This document shows, one piece after another, positions 21,830-33,554 of a stretch of DNA of 64,000 nucleotides (position 1 is its first letter; each line of letters begins with the position of its first letter). This stretch comes from Undaria pinnatifida. Lineage: Eukaryota; Sar; Phaeophyceae; Laminariales; Alariaceae. Location of the stretch: assembly GCA_012845835.1 (NCBI GenBank), contig JABAKD010000029.1:6068405-6132404 (forward strand). The letters run 5' to 3'. The notes under the pieces are model-generated. The model was not told the origin of the DNA. It did not search any database and worked only from the letters and a program-made list of their open reading frames with translations. The translations under genes and the position numbers were made by a program.

Positions 21830-23060
21830 CGAGCATATATAATGGTTTCTGGTTAGGGTGCTGCTTTCACCGTACCAATTGCACCGTGGTAGTTGTCAAC
21901 CCAGACAGAGAAGAAGCTTCCGGCTATATATCTGGAATCCTGCCAAAGTGACCACCCGCGACAACATGCAGTCAAACAAAAGACAAATTGAGTTTAAACG
22001 CCATTATCATCGTACCAGGTACAAAATATGAACGATCGCCACGTCTCCCGGGATTACCTTACAAATGGTGCGGTGCAGCATCCACAACCCTCAAAACTAC
22101 GGGAGGCGGTGTCATCCGTTAAGGATACAACTCCACGAATATCGCAAAAAACGTCGTAGTAGAGACTAGTCTAATACTTTTTAGGCCAAGCATTTTTTTG
22201 CTTTCTTCATCTGCTCAGAAACAAATGTTTTTTGCTCCCAATTCGCACGTAATGTCCCCTGTTTGCGACGGGGCTCCGTATACACAATACGGTATCTGGA
22301 CTGATCGGCGACTACACAGCCAAACACTAAGGCGCCTGCATGATATGGTGGATGATTACTGTTTTGATTATACGAAAAGCCGCGACATCGGTTTTCCAAC
22401 GATGATAATACATTGTTAATAATGCTTGTGGCCGAGGTGATGTTCTTGCAACGGCCGAGGCAGAGAGAGAGAGAGGTGGGGAAAGTGGGCACGTGTGCCA
22501 ATCTTAGCACACGCACGTATGGTACGCCTCAGGAACTCCTGCAGTGATTCGCGCATAACGGCTCTGCTGTTCGTTGTGCGGCCCCCACCTCAGTCAAAAT
22601 ACCAACGCCGAACGCAGAAGATAAATTTGGCCGCCCGGATCTTGGAGGGATTTTATCACGCTCTACATTTGACGGAGGGCTGTGCGGTGGAACGCAAATC
22701 GGAATAACATCAAATAAAAAAATGGCACAGCCGCGTTTCTTGCCCGTTTTGGGTTCGGCTTGGAGTCAGGGATATGATTAGGGCTTGGGTTAGGTCTACG
22801 CTCGCACCTCAATCCGACCAGGAATTGCTTTTGGCTTACAAACACGAACGGACCACCGCCCCAAAAGATCTAGGCGGCCAATGTGTTAGTTGACCTCCAG
22901 AACGTGCAAATTTCCGAAGATGTCTACTTGTGTAGGCATATATAGGTCTGTACCGCGCTTCATATAATTTCAGCCTGTTTATTATCATTGCCTCCCGTTT
23001 CTCACCCCCGCCCCGCTCCCACGTCATCCACATGGCATCTGGTTTTCTGCAGCAAGTATT
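21830..23060. other. no recognised gene
   Basis: Short ORFs only. GGGTTCGGCTTGGAGTCAGGG and a decayed GGCTTGGGTTAGG stretch near 22750-22795 are unremarkable. No supported feature. Confidence 0.4.
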
Positions 23061-23064
23061 TATC

Positions 23065-23960
23065 CCAAAAAAAATGCATTCCAGCTGTGTGATTGAAGAT
23101 TTTGTCGAAACTCATCTCTGCAAGCTGTGTGTGGTACTCCGATCGCGCGTATTACTGGGTGTGTGTCCTCGTTAAGGATATAGGTCGCGACTCCACTCGG
23201 AACGACAGTGTAGCCCGTACCAGGGTTAACAGGGTAATGTTAATCAGTCTGTGCGCGGAAACTATTAAACTCGTCCTTAATCAGTCTGTGCGCGGAAACA
23301 ATAAAACCCGTTTTCGAGGGGGACAAAATCTGACAGCTGTGGAAGGAAATGCATGGTATATCCTGTAAGTAGTATGACTGGTGAGGGGAGGGCGGAGGTT
23401 TAATGGGCGTGGGAGCCTGGGTTTGAACAGGAGGCGGAGGCGGGGCAACACAATCTCTGCGCGGAAACTCTGAATACTTTACGGGGACAAATACGATGGT
23501 TTTGGAAGGAATGTACCAGGTTATCATGTATATCCTGTACGTCGTAAAACCATTGAGGAGAAGGCGGAGTGTTCGAAGGGGTGGGGGGAAAAAAGGTGGG
23601 GGGGAATTAAATACAGCTACGGCCTGGATGGCTAAAATGGTAATGAGGTGATATCAACTGCCTGGTAGTGTTAATTACTCTGGCAGATTTTGATTTTCGG
23701 TGAGGCGGCGGGAGACAACAAAACGAGGGGGAGGCTGGGGGGGACAAACCAACCCCCTTACTTTGCATGAATATACACCTGGGAGGAACTTTACTGAACG
23801 TGCTAGGTCTAGGTGATGGTGCGGGTGGTAGGGAAGGACGCAGTCGGAGGGGGGGGGAGGGGGGAGGCGGAAATGAAATGAAGCGGAGCCACGGCATGGC
23901 TGGTTGTGTAGGGAAATGATGAGGTGGTATCACCTGTCATGTGTTATACAATATTCTAGC
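23065..23960 (+). repeat. R1 dispersed modular repeat, copy E
   Basis: The copy begins near 23078 (TTCCAGCTGTGTGATTGAAG), keeps GGTACTCCGATCGCGCGTAT, and has a 35-bp internal duplication of CAGTCTGTGCGCGGAAAC at about 23246 and 23281. The end module (GATATCA..CTGGTAGTGTTAATTACTCTGG) lies at 23650-23690, with a related module near 23925. C/G homopolymers are shorter than in the other copies. Confidence 0.8.
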
Positions 23961-24249
23961 AGATTTACTTTTAGATGTGGTATACGAAACATATACATAT
24001 ATCATAGCATCATTGAGAAGCCCATACCCTCGGCCGTATCAATTGTCGTGGGATGTATGTATGGCTGCTGATTACCAGGTACCAATATCGCCGGCTGCAG
24101 TCAGCCGGACGCGATTCAAAACTTCTTCGAAAATGACTTGAACGAAATAGCCCATAAAACAGAAAAATTGGACTCGAGTACAGGTCTTCCAGTTTTGTTT
24201 TTTGTTTTTTCTCGTCATTTTAGCTCTTCACTATTATTTGCTACTACTG
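23961..24249. other. no recognised gene
   Basis: AT-rich sequence without a supported feature. Confidence 0.35.
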
Positions 24250-24720
24250 TGTGACCACGGACTTCATTATGCGAGTTAACGTGAGAACAAGAACACCAAC
24301 AACTACGATTTGGTAGTTTCGCAAAACATATTTGATGAAATGAAAGCGAAAATTATTTTTTATTTTTGTTTTTTCGCGCATTAACTCGCATAACCAAGGT
24401 CGTGCTCACAGGGCAGGCTCCTGTGAATCTGGAGTGGACGAATACTCCACGGCAATAATAACACAAACAAAACTGAAAGTGGTACACGCATGTATCATAG
24501 CTGATCTAACTAATTTCTCGCCCGAAAAACTTTAGAAATGACCGGGGGCTAGCCTAGGACGTGCCCGGTTCATACTACTGGTATATATGTCTCACTATTC
24601 GCCCCCGAAAACCCCCGACTACACCGCTTGTCCGCCAGAAACGAATACCACGTACGTACTTGAAATAATACATTACACGTGGTACCCGTCACTACGCAAA
24701 CGCGAGTCAGAATCAAGTCA
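24250..24720. repeat. R2 LTR-like repeat with inverted terminal fragment
   Basis: A full-length-like R2 copy in plus orientation runs from 24366 (CGCATTAACTCGCATAACC) to about 24720. An inverted piece of its start (GTGACCACGGACTTCATTAT, then GCGAGTTAACGTGAGAACAA) lies just upstream at 24252-24290. The two ends face each other across about 75 bp. Confidence 0.75.
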
Positions 24721-25165
24721 ATTAGAAAAAATTGAAAAAAAACAGAAAAACCTGAAAAGAAGAGAAATGACAACAAAAAGAAATTTCAACCGGAACAGGA
24801 AAATAAAAAAACAGAAAATGAGATATTGGACAAGACGAGAAAGCAAGGGAACGAAAGAGAAAACAAAACAAACACCATACTAGCAGGCACTAGGAACTGC
24901 CTAAAAAAGGCACTGGGCGCATAAAGGGTATCAAGTGCATCATTGACGCTGGGTGGCAAACGCGACAAGGCGAACAAGTCAAATCGGCGTCGCATCTTTC
25001 CGCGTCATGCCATTTTTATTTATTTTTAATGACGCTGCTCCCTCCTCCACCCGTCGAAACTATCTGCCCGCCTTCTGCGCATTGTTTCGCCACCCTTCGA
25101 ACTTTATTCCAGAGACCGACATATCCTCCTTTAAGTACACAATCCAGTCATTCTCTCTCCCCACT
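24721..25165. other. A-rich tract, no recognised gene
   Basis: From 24720 to 24880 the plus strand is very A-rich (GAAAAAATTGAAAAAAAACAG). A Lys-rich ORF here (24587-24883) is a composition artefact. The tract may mark a retroposon tail, but I cannot assign it. Confidence 0.4.
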
Positions 25166-25169
25166 GAGT

Positions 25170-26782
25170 AGACCTTATCTCCAACGACCTCTCCAAACAT
25201 CACCCTCTGTGGTGGACGCTCCTCCCGCATGGGAGCTACGATTCCCGAGAAACAAATTTCTCCGTTTGCGCACTATCGCCTTTGCGCTCTTGGAAACTGT
25301 CTTGGCAAGCGCGTCGGCGTACGATTGGGTGTGGTCGTCACGCTTCCGTCTCCGCCATTCGAGGCATCGGAGGAGCATGGAGTGGTGAACCCGTCGTATC
25401 CTGTCATAGTCAGGTGCTTGTTCGGGAACCACGTCGTGCAGCCGTAGAGTAGAGTCTCGATCATGTCGGCTGGCAGCAACCGCACCTACAAACGGAACAG
25501 CACACCCGGCCGATGATAAATTTCCATCTTGTACCGTTGGAAGCAGCCCAGGCTCCTCAAAGACGCCGCGTGATCTGGATGCTCAGGTATCTGTGTGCGT
25601 TGATAGCCCCGCCCAAGTACATAAACTGAATCTTTTGTTTGTACCTGGCCGACTGCATTGATGGTGAACGTCATCTCCCCGCCACCTTTAGTCTGCAGGC
25701 ACATGCTCTCCGTTCTGGTATCGGAGACCGAAAGCCCGAACGCTGAGCACGCATTCACGATTACCGTCGTCATCCTCTCCAACCGTTCTGGTGATCGTGA
25801 TACGATGCCGGCATCGTCAACATACAGCATACTCCACCACCTCTGCACCTCCTCCCCCCCCTAAATCCCCCCCCGCCCGTCGATCTGGCCCGTGCGTGAT
25901 GTGCCCCTCTTCTCTGCTTTCCCCTTCTTTTGTTGGAGCTGCACCATATTGTCCGTGATGGCTGCGTCAGAGGGGAAGCGTTTCTCGGCAACACTCAGAA
26001 CCGCCGCGAAACACATGTTGAACAGCGGGGGCGCGAGTACGCACCCTTTCCTGGGACCCTGCCCCACGTCAAACGTATCCGAGGATTCTCCATCATCCAA
26101 TTGCACGCATGCTTGGGTACCGGCGTGAAACTGGCGCAAGATGGCGAGCACTCTTGGTTGCACGCTAAACTGAGTGAGGACATCCCACAGACGGGTTCGG
26201 TCGACATATTCATATTCCTCTTGGGAGTGCCCTTCCGCACCAGTTCCTGCAGTCGTTGTACTGCGAACATCATGTCAACCAACGATTGTCGGAATCTGAA
26301 TCCACACTGTTCCTCCGGCAAAATGTTTTCGTGTTCGAAGTAGTCACTAACGTGATCTGCGATGAGTTTGAGGAGTACGTTCCCTGCGTGAGCCACGAAG
26401 GAGATGCCGCGATGGATGCCACACTTTGACCGATCTTGTTTGTTTTGTGCAACACCTCATTCGTTGCATATTTCCATTGTTGCGGCACGCCACCTCCCCT
26501 CCACACAGCCACGATGATATCGCGGAACATGCCATACGTTTCCAACTCCTTTTTCGTCGGCCAACCTTTCAAGAACTCGGCCAGGGAGACCATCGGACCC
26601 TACCGCCTGTCGGTTTCTAACGCACGAATCGCCTTCTCCGCTTTGTAACTAGACGGGCCATCGTCCAGTGGTCTGAACGGGGGCCACTGCTTCAGCTCGT
26701 CGACAATGCTCGGCTGAAGGGTCGGCGGCTTGGCGATATGCAATATATTAAACCACCTCAACCACCGCTCCGGATGAGGCAT
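25170..26782 (-). pseudogene. LINE reverse transcriptase and C-terminal region
   Basis: Minus-strand pieces in order are as follows. FLKGWPTKKELETYGMFRD and GVPQQWKYATNEVLHK (26593-26420) form the RT entry region. GNVLLKLIADHVSDYFEHEN and ILPEEQCGFRFRQSLVDMMF (26396-26230) are fingers and motif 1/2. RVLAILRQFHAGTQACVQLDDGE and QGPRKGCVLAPPLFNMCF (26163-25990) follow. The catalytic MLYVDDAGIVS (near 25830-25800) has the YxDD box as YVDD. The C-terminus includes IRRVHHSMLLRCLEW (25400). Frame changes near 26200, 25850 and 25480 inactivate it. Confidence 0.85.
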
Positions 26783-27404
26783 TATCCCGCAGCAATCAAC
26801 CTTCCTCGTCCTTAATGCTCTGCGAGTTAAACGTCCTCGTCTTATCCAAACCTATCCCCTTTAGACTTTGCACAAGCCAAACTGATCACCTTCTCGGGTA
26901 CGCGATTCGAGTTGGCTGACGTAATCGTCGAAGAATCTCTCTACTTCTTCCGCCCGCGTGCGTTTGACTGTCTACTGGTCGCCTTCAAGATCCGGCGTTA
27001 CCACGATCATCTGGAGCAGAGCGAACCCGTTTCCTAACGTCTTCCCTATCCTGCCATGCTGCATTCTGCTGCGCTTTCGTCTCCCCGGTCGCACACCAAC
27101 CCGTTGGGGTTTGTTCGCGCCTAATAGGGGGCGCTATGCCGGCCGCATTCGACAGTAGGGTCTTGATTATTACTGAGGTCGTGTCATCAACGACTTAGGT
27201 AGTAGTACCGAGTACCGAGGAGGAAACGTTGGCGGCTGTCGCTTCTTGGAGATTCGTCCGGAGATCCGGGTCCACCATTACACTGGTAGATCATTAGCCC
27301 GGCGGTTCTTGATGACTCCTTTCGAGCGATTTGGTTCGATACGATCCAAAAGGCTAATATTTCCAAGCACGAAAATGTGATCCGACTCGGCGTTTTCCTT
27401 GGAT

Positions 27405-27740
27405 GGGGTCTCACATTAACTCGCACAATCAAGTCCGTGGTCACAGGACAGGCTCGAACCACTCTGGAGGTGAGGAATGCCTCAGGGATAAAACACAAGC
27501 AAACCAAAGGTGGTGCATGTATCACAGCTGACGCAATTCGTGCCTTCAACTCCAGAAACATATATAAAGAGAGATCGGGAGTCAGCGTACGATGTGCCAG
27601 GTCCATACTGCTGCATACGTCTCACTACTTGCGACCGGAAAAACCGACTACCAGGTATACCGCCTGCCACCCAAAGAAGACTACCACGTATCTGGCACGC
27701 GGAGTATATATAACACGTAGTACCTGTCACTACGCATACC
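27405..27740 (+). repeat. R2 LTR-like repeat, copy nested in the LINE
   Basis: The copy begins CTCACATTAACTCGCACAATC, then GTCACAGGACAGGCTC, GCTGACGCAATTCGTGCCTT and a TATA-like ATATATAAAGAG before ATCGGGAGTCAGC. It separates LINE endonuclease from RT, so it is younger than the LINE. Confidence 0.8.
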
Positions 27741-27889
27741 CACGTCAGACGCAAGTTAATTGGAAAAAAAAAATACGTCGTACCAAGTATCACATGTCAC
27801 CGCTGCCTACTCTGTACATAGTATGATACCTCCTCGCAGTGACTACGACGTACCAATCGTCCATCTACTTGCCGTGTAAGTATGTAATC

Positions 27890-28690
27890 AAGCCTGTGCT
27901 ACGATTTTCTTCGGTTAGGACCCCGGAAAGCGTACACTATTCGGCGAGCGGGTGTAGCACAATACGTGTTGAGGGCAAGTTTGTTGTCCGTTGCGGGGAT
28001 CAACAGTCGCTCTCCGTTGTCGTTCAGTTCATCACGTCCGTGTGCACCCATCACCTTTATCCCAGCCCACCTAATCTCTCCCATGCCTGCACGAGCATTT
28101 GCGTCCTTCAGGACGAGGAGGTGGTCCCTATTTTGGTACCCCCTTGATCACCTCGTCAAGTTTGCTCAAAAAGTAATATTTTTTTATGGTGCTTTTGTCG
28201 AGAGTTGGAGCTACAATACACGACACACCGTTCGATTCCCTTTGAGTTGGAACCTTCATTAATCTGGTATTGATAGACGCAACCGCGACGTCGCCCTTAT
28301 CCACCCCTGCCACGATGGAACTATCCAACAATTAAGCCTTCCTCGTGGTTCCCCTTCTTCTCGTGCTTCCCTGGGTCTGCTCCCGAGCAAACTCAACAAA
28401 CCCCGCAGCCTTAAAAGCACTGTGTCCATCGCGCCTCATCTGCTGCAGTCTTATGACGTCACAACCTGCGTCCGCGCTGGACTTAGCCCTTGCAACAGTG
28501 CGTAGTTTCTGAGCAGCCCTTCGAATCGTCCTACGTCTCCTCCTTTTCTTTCGAGCGTTCGATGTTCTCCCTTCCACCTTGCGTTTTTCCCAATCGGAAT
28601 GTTTCCCCCTCTCTGTCTCCCTTCGCCCTGCCCGGTTCTTGCCGATCTTCCAACGTGAAGGGGGCACCAGCCCCGCCACGCCACGTCAAT
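27890..28690 (-). pseudogene. LINE APE-type endonuclease domain
   Basis: Minus-strand pieces include AGCDVIRLQQMRRDG (28470-28420; the usual LQE Glu is Gln here), a middle part with DKGDVAVASINTRLMKV and SNGVSCIVAPTLDKST (28300-28190), and ELNDNGERLLIPATDNKLAL (28030-27970). That last motif precedes the DY(I/L) end of exonuclease-endonuclease-phosphatase folds. Frames change near 28330 and 28128. In the intact family this domain nicks the target site. The Arg-rich stretch upstream (28600-28530) may be the 5' part of the ORF. Confidence 0.75.
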
Positions 28691-28984
28691 CTTCTTCCCA
28701 ACTTTAATCCTCGCTCACGTGGGTTCGATATTCTCTTCTCCGTTCGATATGACCCCCACACCTTCCGCGGCGCTGACGGGACATAGAGGTCGCAGACAAG
28801 ACGCGTTTCAAGATCCTGCGAAGAACGTTTTTTTCTTGCCGCTGGCTGTTACCGCCGCCCCGGCTATACCCGAGCGCTACTTCAGCGCACGAGCAGGGTC
28901 GACGGCACACACTCCTTCAGGGGCTCTGCCACATGTTGAGGATGCCTCAGACCCAAGCACCACCCCGTCCGGTGAGCAGCCGAG
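28691..28984. other. no recognised gene
   Basis: This lies between the LINE 5' end and R3 copy 2. It could be LINE 5' UTR. No feature is supported. Confidence 0.35.
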
Positions 28985-29850
28985 GGTAAGGGGCGGTTCC
29001 TCTCATGGTCGGGGTGTGCTTCCAAGATTTCGACCTAAAACAAAATGGTTTACTAAAGTGCTCAAAACAGCAGGGGCTCTCCGCCGTTCTATTTGGCGAG
29101 CTCAAAACGAAGATTTGCGCTCGAGCTGCAGCAATCAGCGTCGAGGTTCTTGGTGATCTACCACGCGGGGTGCTCCGTTACCTGTTGCCCCAACGTTCTC
29201 CCTCCGGTTGTCTTACCCAGTATGCCAATAACCAGCCGTCGTCGCCGTCGTCATCGCCGTCACCCAACTCGAGGTTGCGTTGCATTCCCCTCCCCATCAC
29301 CTAATTTTGCCTGCGAAGATTGAACCTGTTGTGCTGCGTTCACCGCCACCGGGGTATCTCCAATGGATAACTGGTTAGGGGAGTTCGCACGCCCTCATCA
29401 CCCACGCTTTGGCAGCGTGTTGGTGACCGCCTCGGCTCTAGTCCTCGCCGTTCCCCAGCTTGAGAGGATGCATGTTTTTCTCGTTCTCTACCTTCAACGT
29501 ACGGGTACCAACATGTACCTGCCTTCTGGCTGGTTCGAACACAATGTATGTACTGCTTTTACCTCCGAAGCGTCACGAAAACATACCTGGTTCGAGAAGA
29601 TATCGCGCGCTGCAATCCTACCCGCAACGTGTTGGCGGCGAGTCTGCATTGTTCGCTTTTGTAGTGATGCAGTCATTCTTGACCACCTGCGTGCTATGTT
29701 CCCCGACCATAACCCATTGCTTTTTGTTGCCTAGGGTTCGGAGCTATTTCATAACCCCTTCGGTCAGTCAGGGTTCACGCGTCATCGGCTGTTCTGCGTC
29801 GAAACATTTTGACATTCCCTGTGTTGTGCGACCCTACCCCTGAGCGTTTC
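28985..29850 (+). repeat. R3 diverged dispersed repeat, copy 2
   Basis: This is the partner of 8405-9290 with the same landmarks in order (GGTGTGCTTCCAAGATTT, CCGTCGTCGCCGTC, CACGCTTTGGCAGCG, GCGTCACGAAAACATACCTGG). Short ORFs here are not shared between the two copies, which argues against coding. Confidence 0.7.
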
Positions 29851-29869
29851 AGTTTATTTTAATTTTCCC

Positions 29870-30225
29870 GCAACCCCGCTGTGCGAGTAATATCCTTGAG
29901 CACTTCGAGGACCAACGCCCGAATAGGTAGGGTGGACCGTAACTGGACCAAGTCCGGCGGAAGGCCATCTCCACCGGCCATTGGTTTTGTTAGTGGGTGA
30001 GCTTGCGCAAGTCCCACACTACCCGGAAAGATGACATTCCGGGTGGCTATCTCCACCGAAACTGACCCTCAGGGGACAGGCCGGGTCGACATACACACGC
30101 ATCCGTATACAACAGCAGCTTGCGCTGCCGGGGTTGTAACGAAGACCAATAATAGGGACAGCTTACGCTATACCTACAATGGGACCCGAAGGGTGCGCCA
30201 GCTAGCGTTGGGCTGCGAAAGCAAC
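29870..30225 (+). repeat. R4 repeat, plus copy
   Basis: This shares GGCGGAAGGCC, GGGTGAGCTTGCGCAAGTCC, CCCGGAA...TTCCG(G/A)GTGGCTATC, GCAGCTTGCGCTGC and GGGACAGCTT with the reverse complement of 32815-33060. It encodes nothing recognised. Confidence 0.75.
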
Positions 30226-30990
30226 TGAGTTAAATAGTCACACGACGCGTATGAAAATACGTGGAAGTGTGGTGAGCTAAAGCTTTTTTTTTCCCCATCC
30301 GCCGGAGCACGCTACGTTAAGCGCTCTGGGTAGTTTTTTCAAGTGCTCGAAACTAAATAACTCTATATCGAGGACTGAACACCCGACGCCAACCTTACTT
30401 GATATAGTTTTCCATGTTGACCACTTTTTTTCAGACCACCGGGATGACCGGCTATACAGGGACCCGATTACTATAGGCATCGGTAAAGCCAAGTTCGACA
30501 CAAAATGAGTAGCATACCGTTCTGAAAAGAGAGGATTCTCTGCGACTGCGGGGGAGACAGAAGGACACACCCCCAGACACACGTGACCGCTACACCCGCG
30601 ACCACGGCTTGTCCTGAAGGTTGCCTAGGGTAACACCCTCTTGCGTTCTGAGCTTGAAAGTAAAATTTAAAGATGACCTCTTGCGAATTGGTCTCAAGCG
30701 AAAACAAAGCTATGGACAAATAACACAGAGAGACGCAATTCAAAAATGACGGCGGTGAGGCTAGTGGTTTGGAGGTAGAGGTGCTCATGTTGGTGTGGTG
30801 GTGCCGTTGGTGTATGTATGTGTCGGTGTCCTGGTCGGAGTTTTCGTCGATGTCGCTGCTGTTGTTGCTGGTGCGGTTGTTGTTGGTGGTGGTGTTGATG
30901 GTCGCGTTGGTGTTGGTGTTGGTGTTGTAATTTTTTTGGTTGCCGCGGTTTACGTTGCTTCTTGTCAAGGCCTCCAGCGGGTCGTGAAAA
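30226..30990. other. no recognised gene; GTT/GGT-rich patch
   Basis: A GGTGTTGGTGTTG-type low-complexity patch covers about 30840-30930. A piece near 30585-30620 (GTGACCGCTACACCCGCGACCACGGCTTGTCC) resembles the outer arm of the foldback element at 21361-21826. No gene. Confidence 0.45.
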
Positions 30991-31000
30991 GTAGAAATTT

Positions 31001-32699
31001 GGGAAATTGACAAAATCGGGTACACCCGGGTAGTTTATGAAAAAATCGGGTACCTTTTTTTTCGCGACGGGGCGCGCTTGCGTACGTCTGCAAAACGCCT
31101 CCAAATCGCTTTCTTGCGCCTGAACCCAGTGCGCCTAGTGTACGCGCAGCACCCCAAACCGTTTTTTCGGCGCTCGAACCCGCAAAACAGCGCCAATGAC
31201 GGCCCCTAAAATGTGCTCTCGACGGACAACCCGATTTTGTTCAGGAACACACCCGGTATACCCCGCCCTGTGCTTCGATTTCATAAACTGACAGATTTTG
31301 TTCATTCTGCACCCGTTTTTGTTTACTTGCAAGACCCACGGACACGGAAACGAGCATCTCCCCGCAACCCAGCTACGGAGGATCCCGCACACAATTGGCA
31401 ACTTGCCGACTGTGATGAACTGCAGCAGCACTGCTATCTTCCCGGCCCACAAAGATCCGCCGTCACTGATGCACAACTTGCTTCCCCGATGCAACCGCAC
31501 TGCGAAGAATGGTAGCATGGTGGTGAGTGCGGACACCAAACCAAGATCCGGCGCTAGGACGAAAGGACAAGACCATGCAGAGACGCTCCTCCACTTACTT
31601 GTTGCTCCAAACATCAGCGAACACGTACTGCGAACACATACATTATGTAATGCGAATATATACTGTGATGCGAACACATACTGTACTGCGAACACAAAAT
31701 GCGAACACATACTACTGTACTGCGAACACATACTCTGTACTGCTGACACACACTCCGAACATATACACACAACAGCAGTAGTACTATGAAGTACACATAT
31801 TTTTGTTGGGTTATACAAAGTACGTCGAAGTACTCCACTGCAATATATACTTGGGGTTAAGGAAGGATACGTTGTTTTTCGGGAAAAATACGAAGTTCTC
31901 CGTCCGGCACCTCCCCCGCCGAAAACAAGCACCCTAAGGCTTGTCTGACGCGTGTTGTTGTGAGGACCAAATCACCAACAACAGTGGAGGATCGACACAG
32001 GCAGGAGCACGCGCGGCGCAAAAAATTAGCTCCCCAACATCAGTCATTGCACTACCGGTACTCTTACCCCTACGAGTCCTTTCGGACAGATACTACTTCT
32101 GAATTGCACTTCGTATGCGGAACAGAGGACGTACGCAAAAAGGGAGGCAACTACGGAGTAGCAGTCAGTGCGTTAGTGGGTTGCATCGGGAGAGGCAAGT
32201 TGTGGATCGGGGCGGCAAGTTGTGCATCAGTGACGGCGGATCTTTGTGGGCCGGGAAGTTAGCAGTGCTGCTGCGGTTGCACCACAGTCGGCAAGTTGCC
32301 AGTTGTGTGCGGGATCTTCCGCAGCTGGGTTGCGGTGAGATGCCCGTTTCCGTGTCCGCGGGTCTTGCAAGTGAACAAAAACGGGTGCAGCATAAACAAA
32401 ATCGGGTAGTTTATGAAATCGAAGCACAGGGCAGGGTATACCCGGTGTGTTCCTGAACAAGTTCGGGTTGTCCGTCTAGAGCACTTTTTAGGGGCCGTCA
32501 TTGGCGCTGTTTTGAGGGTTCGAGCGCCGAAAAAACGGTTTGGGGTGCTGCGCGTACACTAGGCGCACTGGGTTCAGGCGCAAGAAGGCGATTTGGAGGC
32601 GTTTTGCAGACGTACGCAAGCGCGCCCCGTCGCGAAAAAAAAAGAACCCGATATTGTGTTCATAAACTACCCGGGTGTACCCGATTTTGTCAATTTCCT
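31001..32699. mobile_element. MULE-like nonautonomous element with ~500-bp TIRs and 9-bp TSD
   Basis: The left arm 31001-31497 and right arm 32178-32699 are near-complete reverse complements. The outer ends are GGGAAATTGACAAAATCGGG and CCCGATTTTGTCAATTTCCT. The flanks are an exact 9-bp direct repeat TAGAAATTT at 30992-31000 and 32700-32708. Long TIRs with a 9-bp target duplication are the hallmark of Mutator-like elements. The ~680-bp centre has no transposase, only a short tandem array (31620-31770). A 265-codon minus ORF across the left arm looks accidental. Confidence 0.88.
31620..31770. repeat. GAACACATACTGTACTGC minisatellite
   Basis: Irregular units of about 15-20 bp built from GCGAACACATACTGTACT repeat about seven times inside the MULE-like centre. 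Confidence 0.85.
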
Positions 32700-32708
32700 T
32701 AGAAATTT

Positions 32709-32814
32709 AGTAAGCTCACCGCACTTACACGTACTTTTATACACGTCGTGTGTCAACGTATTCGCAATTTAGTGCTAGCTGGCGCATCCTTCAGTATCTG
32801 TTACCGTTTGAATG
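32709..32814. other. no recognised feature
   Basis: A short unique spacer between the MULE target duplication and R4. Confidence 0.4.
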
Positions 32815-33060
32815 ACAGCCCAAGCTGTCCCAACTTACGGTCACCGTTACTGCTCCAGCAGCGCAAGCTGCAGCGTCGCATACAGATACATGAGTTAATC
32901 GATCCGACTTTAACCCTGGGGATAAGGTGACGTAACGATAGCCACTCGGAACGCCGTCCTTCCGGGTTGTGTCGGACTTGCGCAAGCTCACCCAGTACCA
33001 AAACGTCTTGCTCTCTGGAAACGGCCTTCCGCCAGAGTTGCACGGCGTTCGACTCATGCG
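32815..33060 (-). repeat. R4 repeat, minus copy
   Basis: This is the inverted partner of 29870-30225. The pair brackets the MULE-like element. It contains GACTTGCGCAAGCTCACCC and GCAGCGCAAGCTGC. Confidence 0.75.
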
Positions 33061-33284
33061 ACGGTAGAGAGGTTCATCTTGTTTTTTTTCTGACGTTGCT
33101 TAGTTCAGGATAATTATTCCCGGCATAATACCTGATTCTGATCAAACGAAAAGTACAGCCCGATGGTCGATCCAATGACATAGTGCGTGCCCAAAAACCA
33201 CAAAAATATCGAAGTTTGAAAGAATTCCAACAACTTTGGTTGAATAGCACTACTACTGCTACTGTCTTCCACAATTTAGACCAA

Positions 33285-33554
33285 TGCTACGGTAAGGGGG
33301 TCGATTACCCCATCTTGGGCATTTTTTTTCTTGGTAGCTCGGTGTCACTCCCACGAGTGACTCCCCTGTTCCTTGCCGTCACAAGCTTTGCCACTGTTTA
33401 GCATTCTCGATGTGTATACGAAAAGGGGTGGTTAGCTACGCTGCACCTAAAAGTCGCCGAACTGTTTTGCCAACGAGGTGCAGAATCACGCGCGAGTATG
33501 GTATGATAGCTCAGACCCGGTATTGGGATGAAAGGGAACCACCCTACCGTAGCC
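33285..33554. mobile_element. MITE copy M2
   Basis: The left end is TGCTACGGTAAGGGGG and the right end is CACCCTACCGTAGCC. The internal blocks CACTCCCACGAGTGACTCCC and TGTTCCTTGCCG match M1 and M4. It lies about 0.7 kb upstream of the first recognised transporter exon. Confidence 0.85.

Larger units (their letters stand above)
25170..28690 (-). mobile_element. LINE (non-LTR retrotransposon), full-span decayed copy
   Basis: On the minus strand an endonuclease domain (28690-27890) is followed by reverse transcriptase (about 26780-25490) and a C-terminal region (25485-25170). The order and motifs fit an APE-type LINE. An R2 repeat (27405-27740) sits between endonuclease and RT, a later nested insertion. 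All pieces carry frameshifts and stops. It is the opposite-strand relative of the remnant at 4931-6036. Confidence 0.85.

Noticed and set aside
31135..31932. 265-codon minus ORF
   Set aside because: It spans one arm and the minisatellite of the MULE-like element, has no recognised domain, and the other arm does not preserve it.
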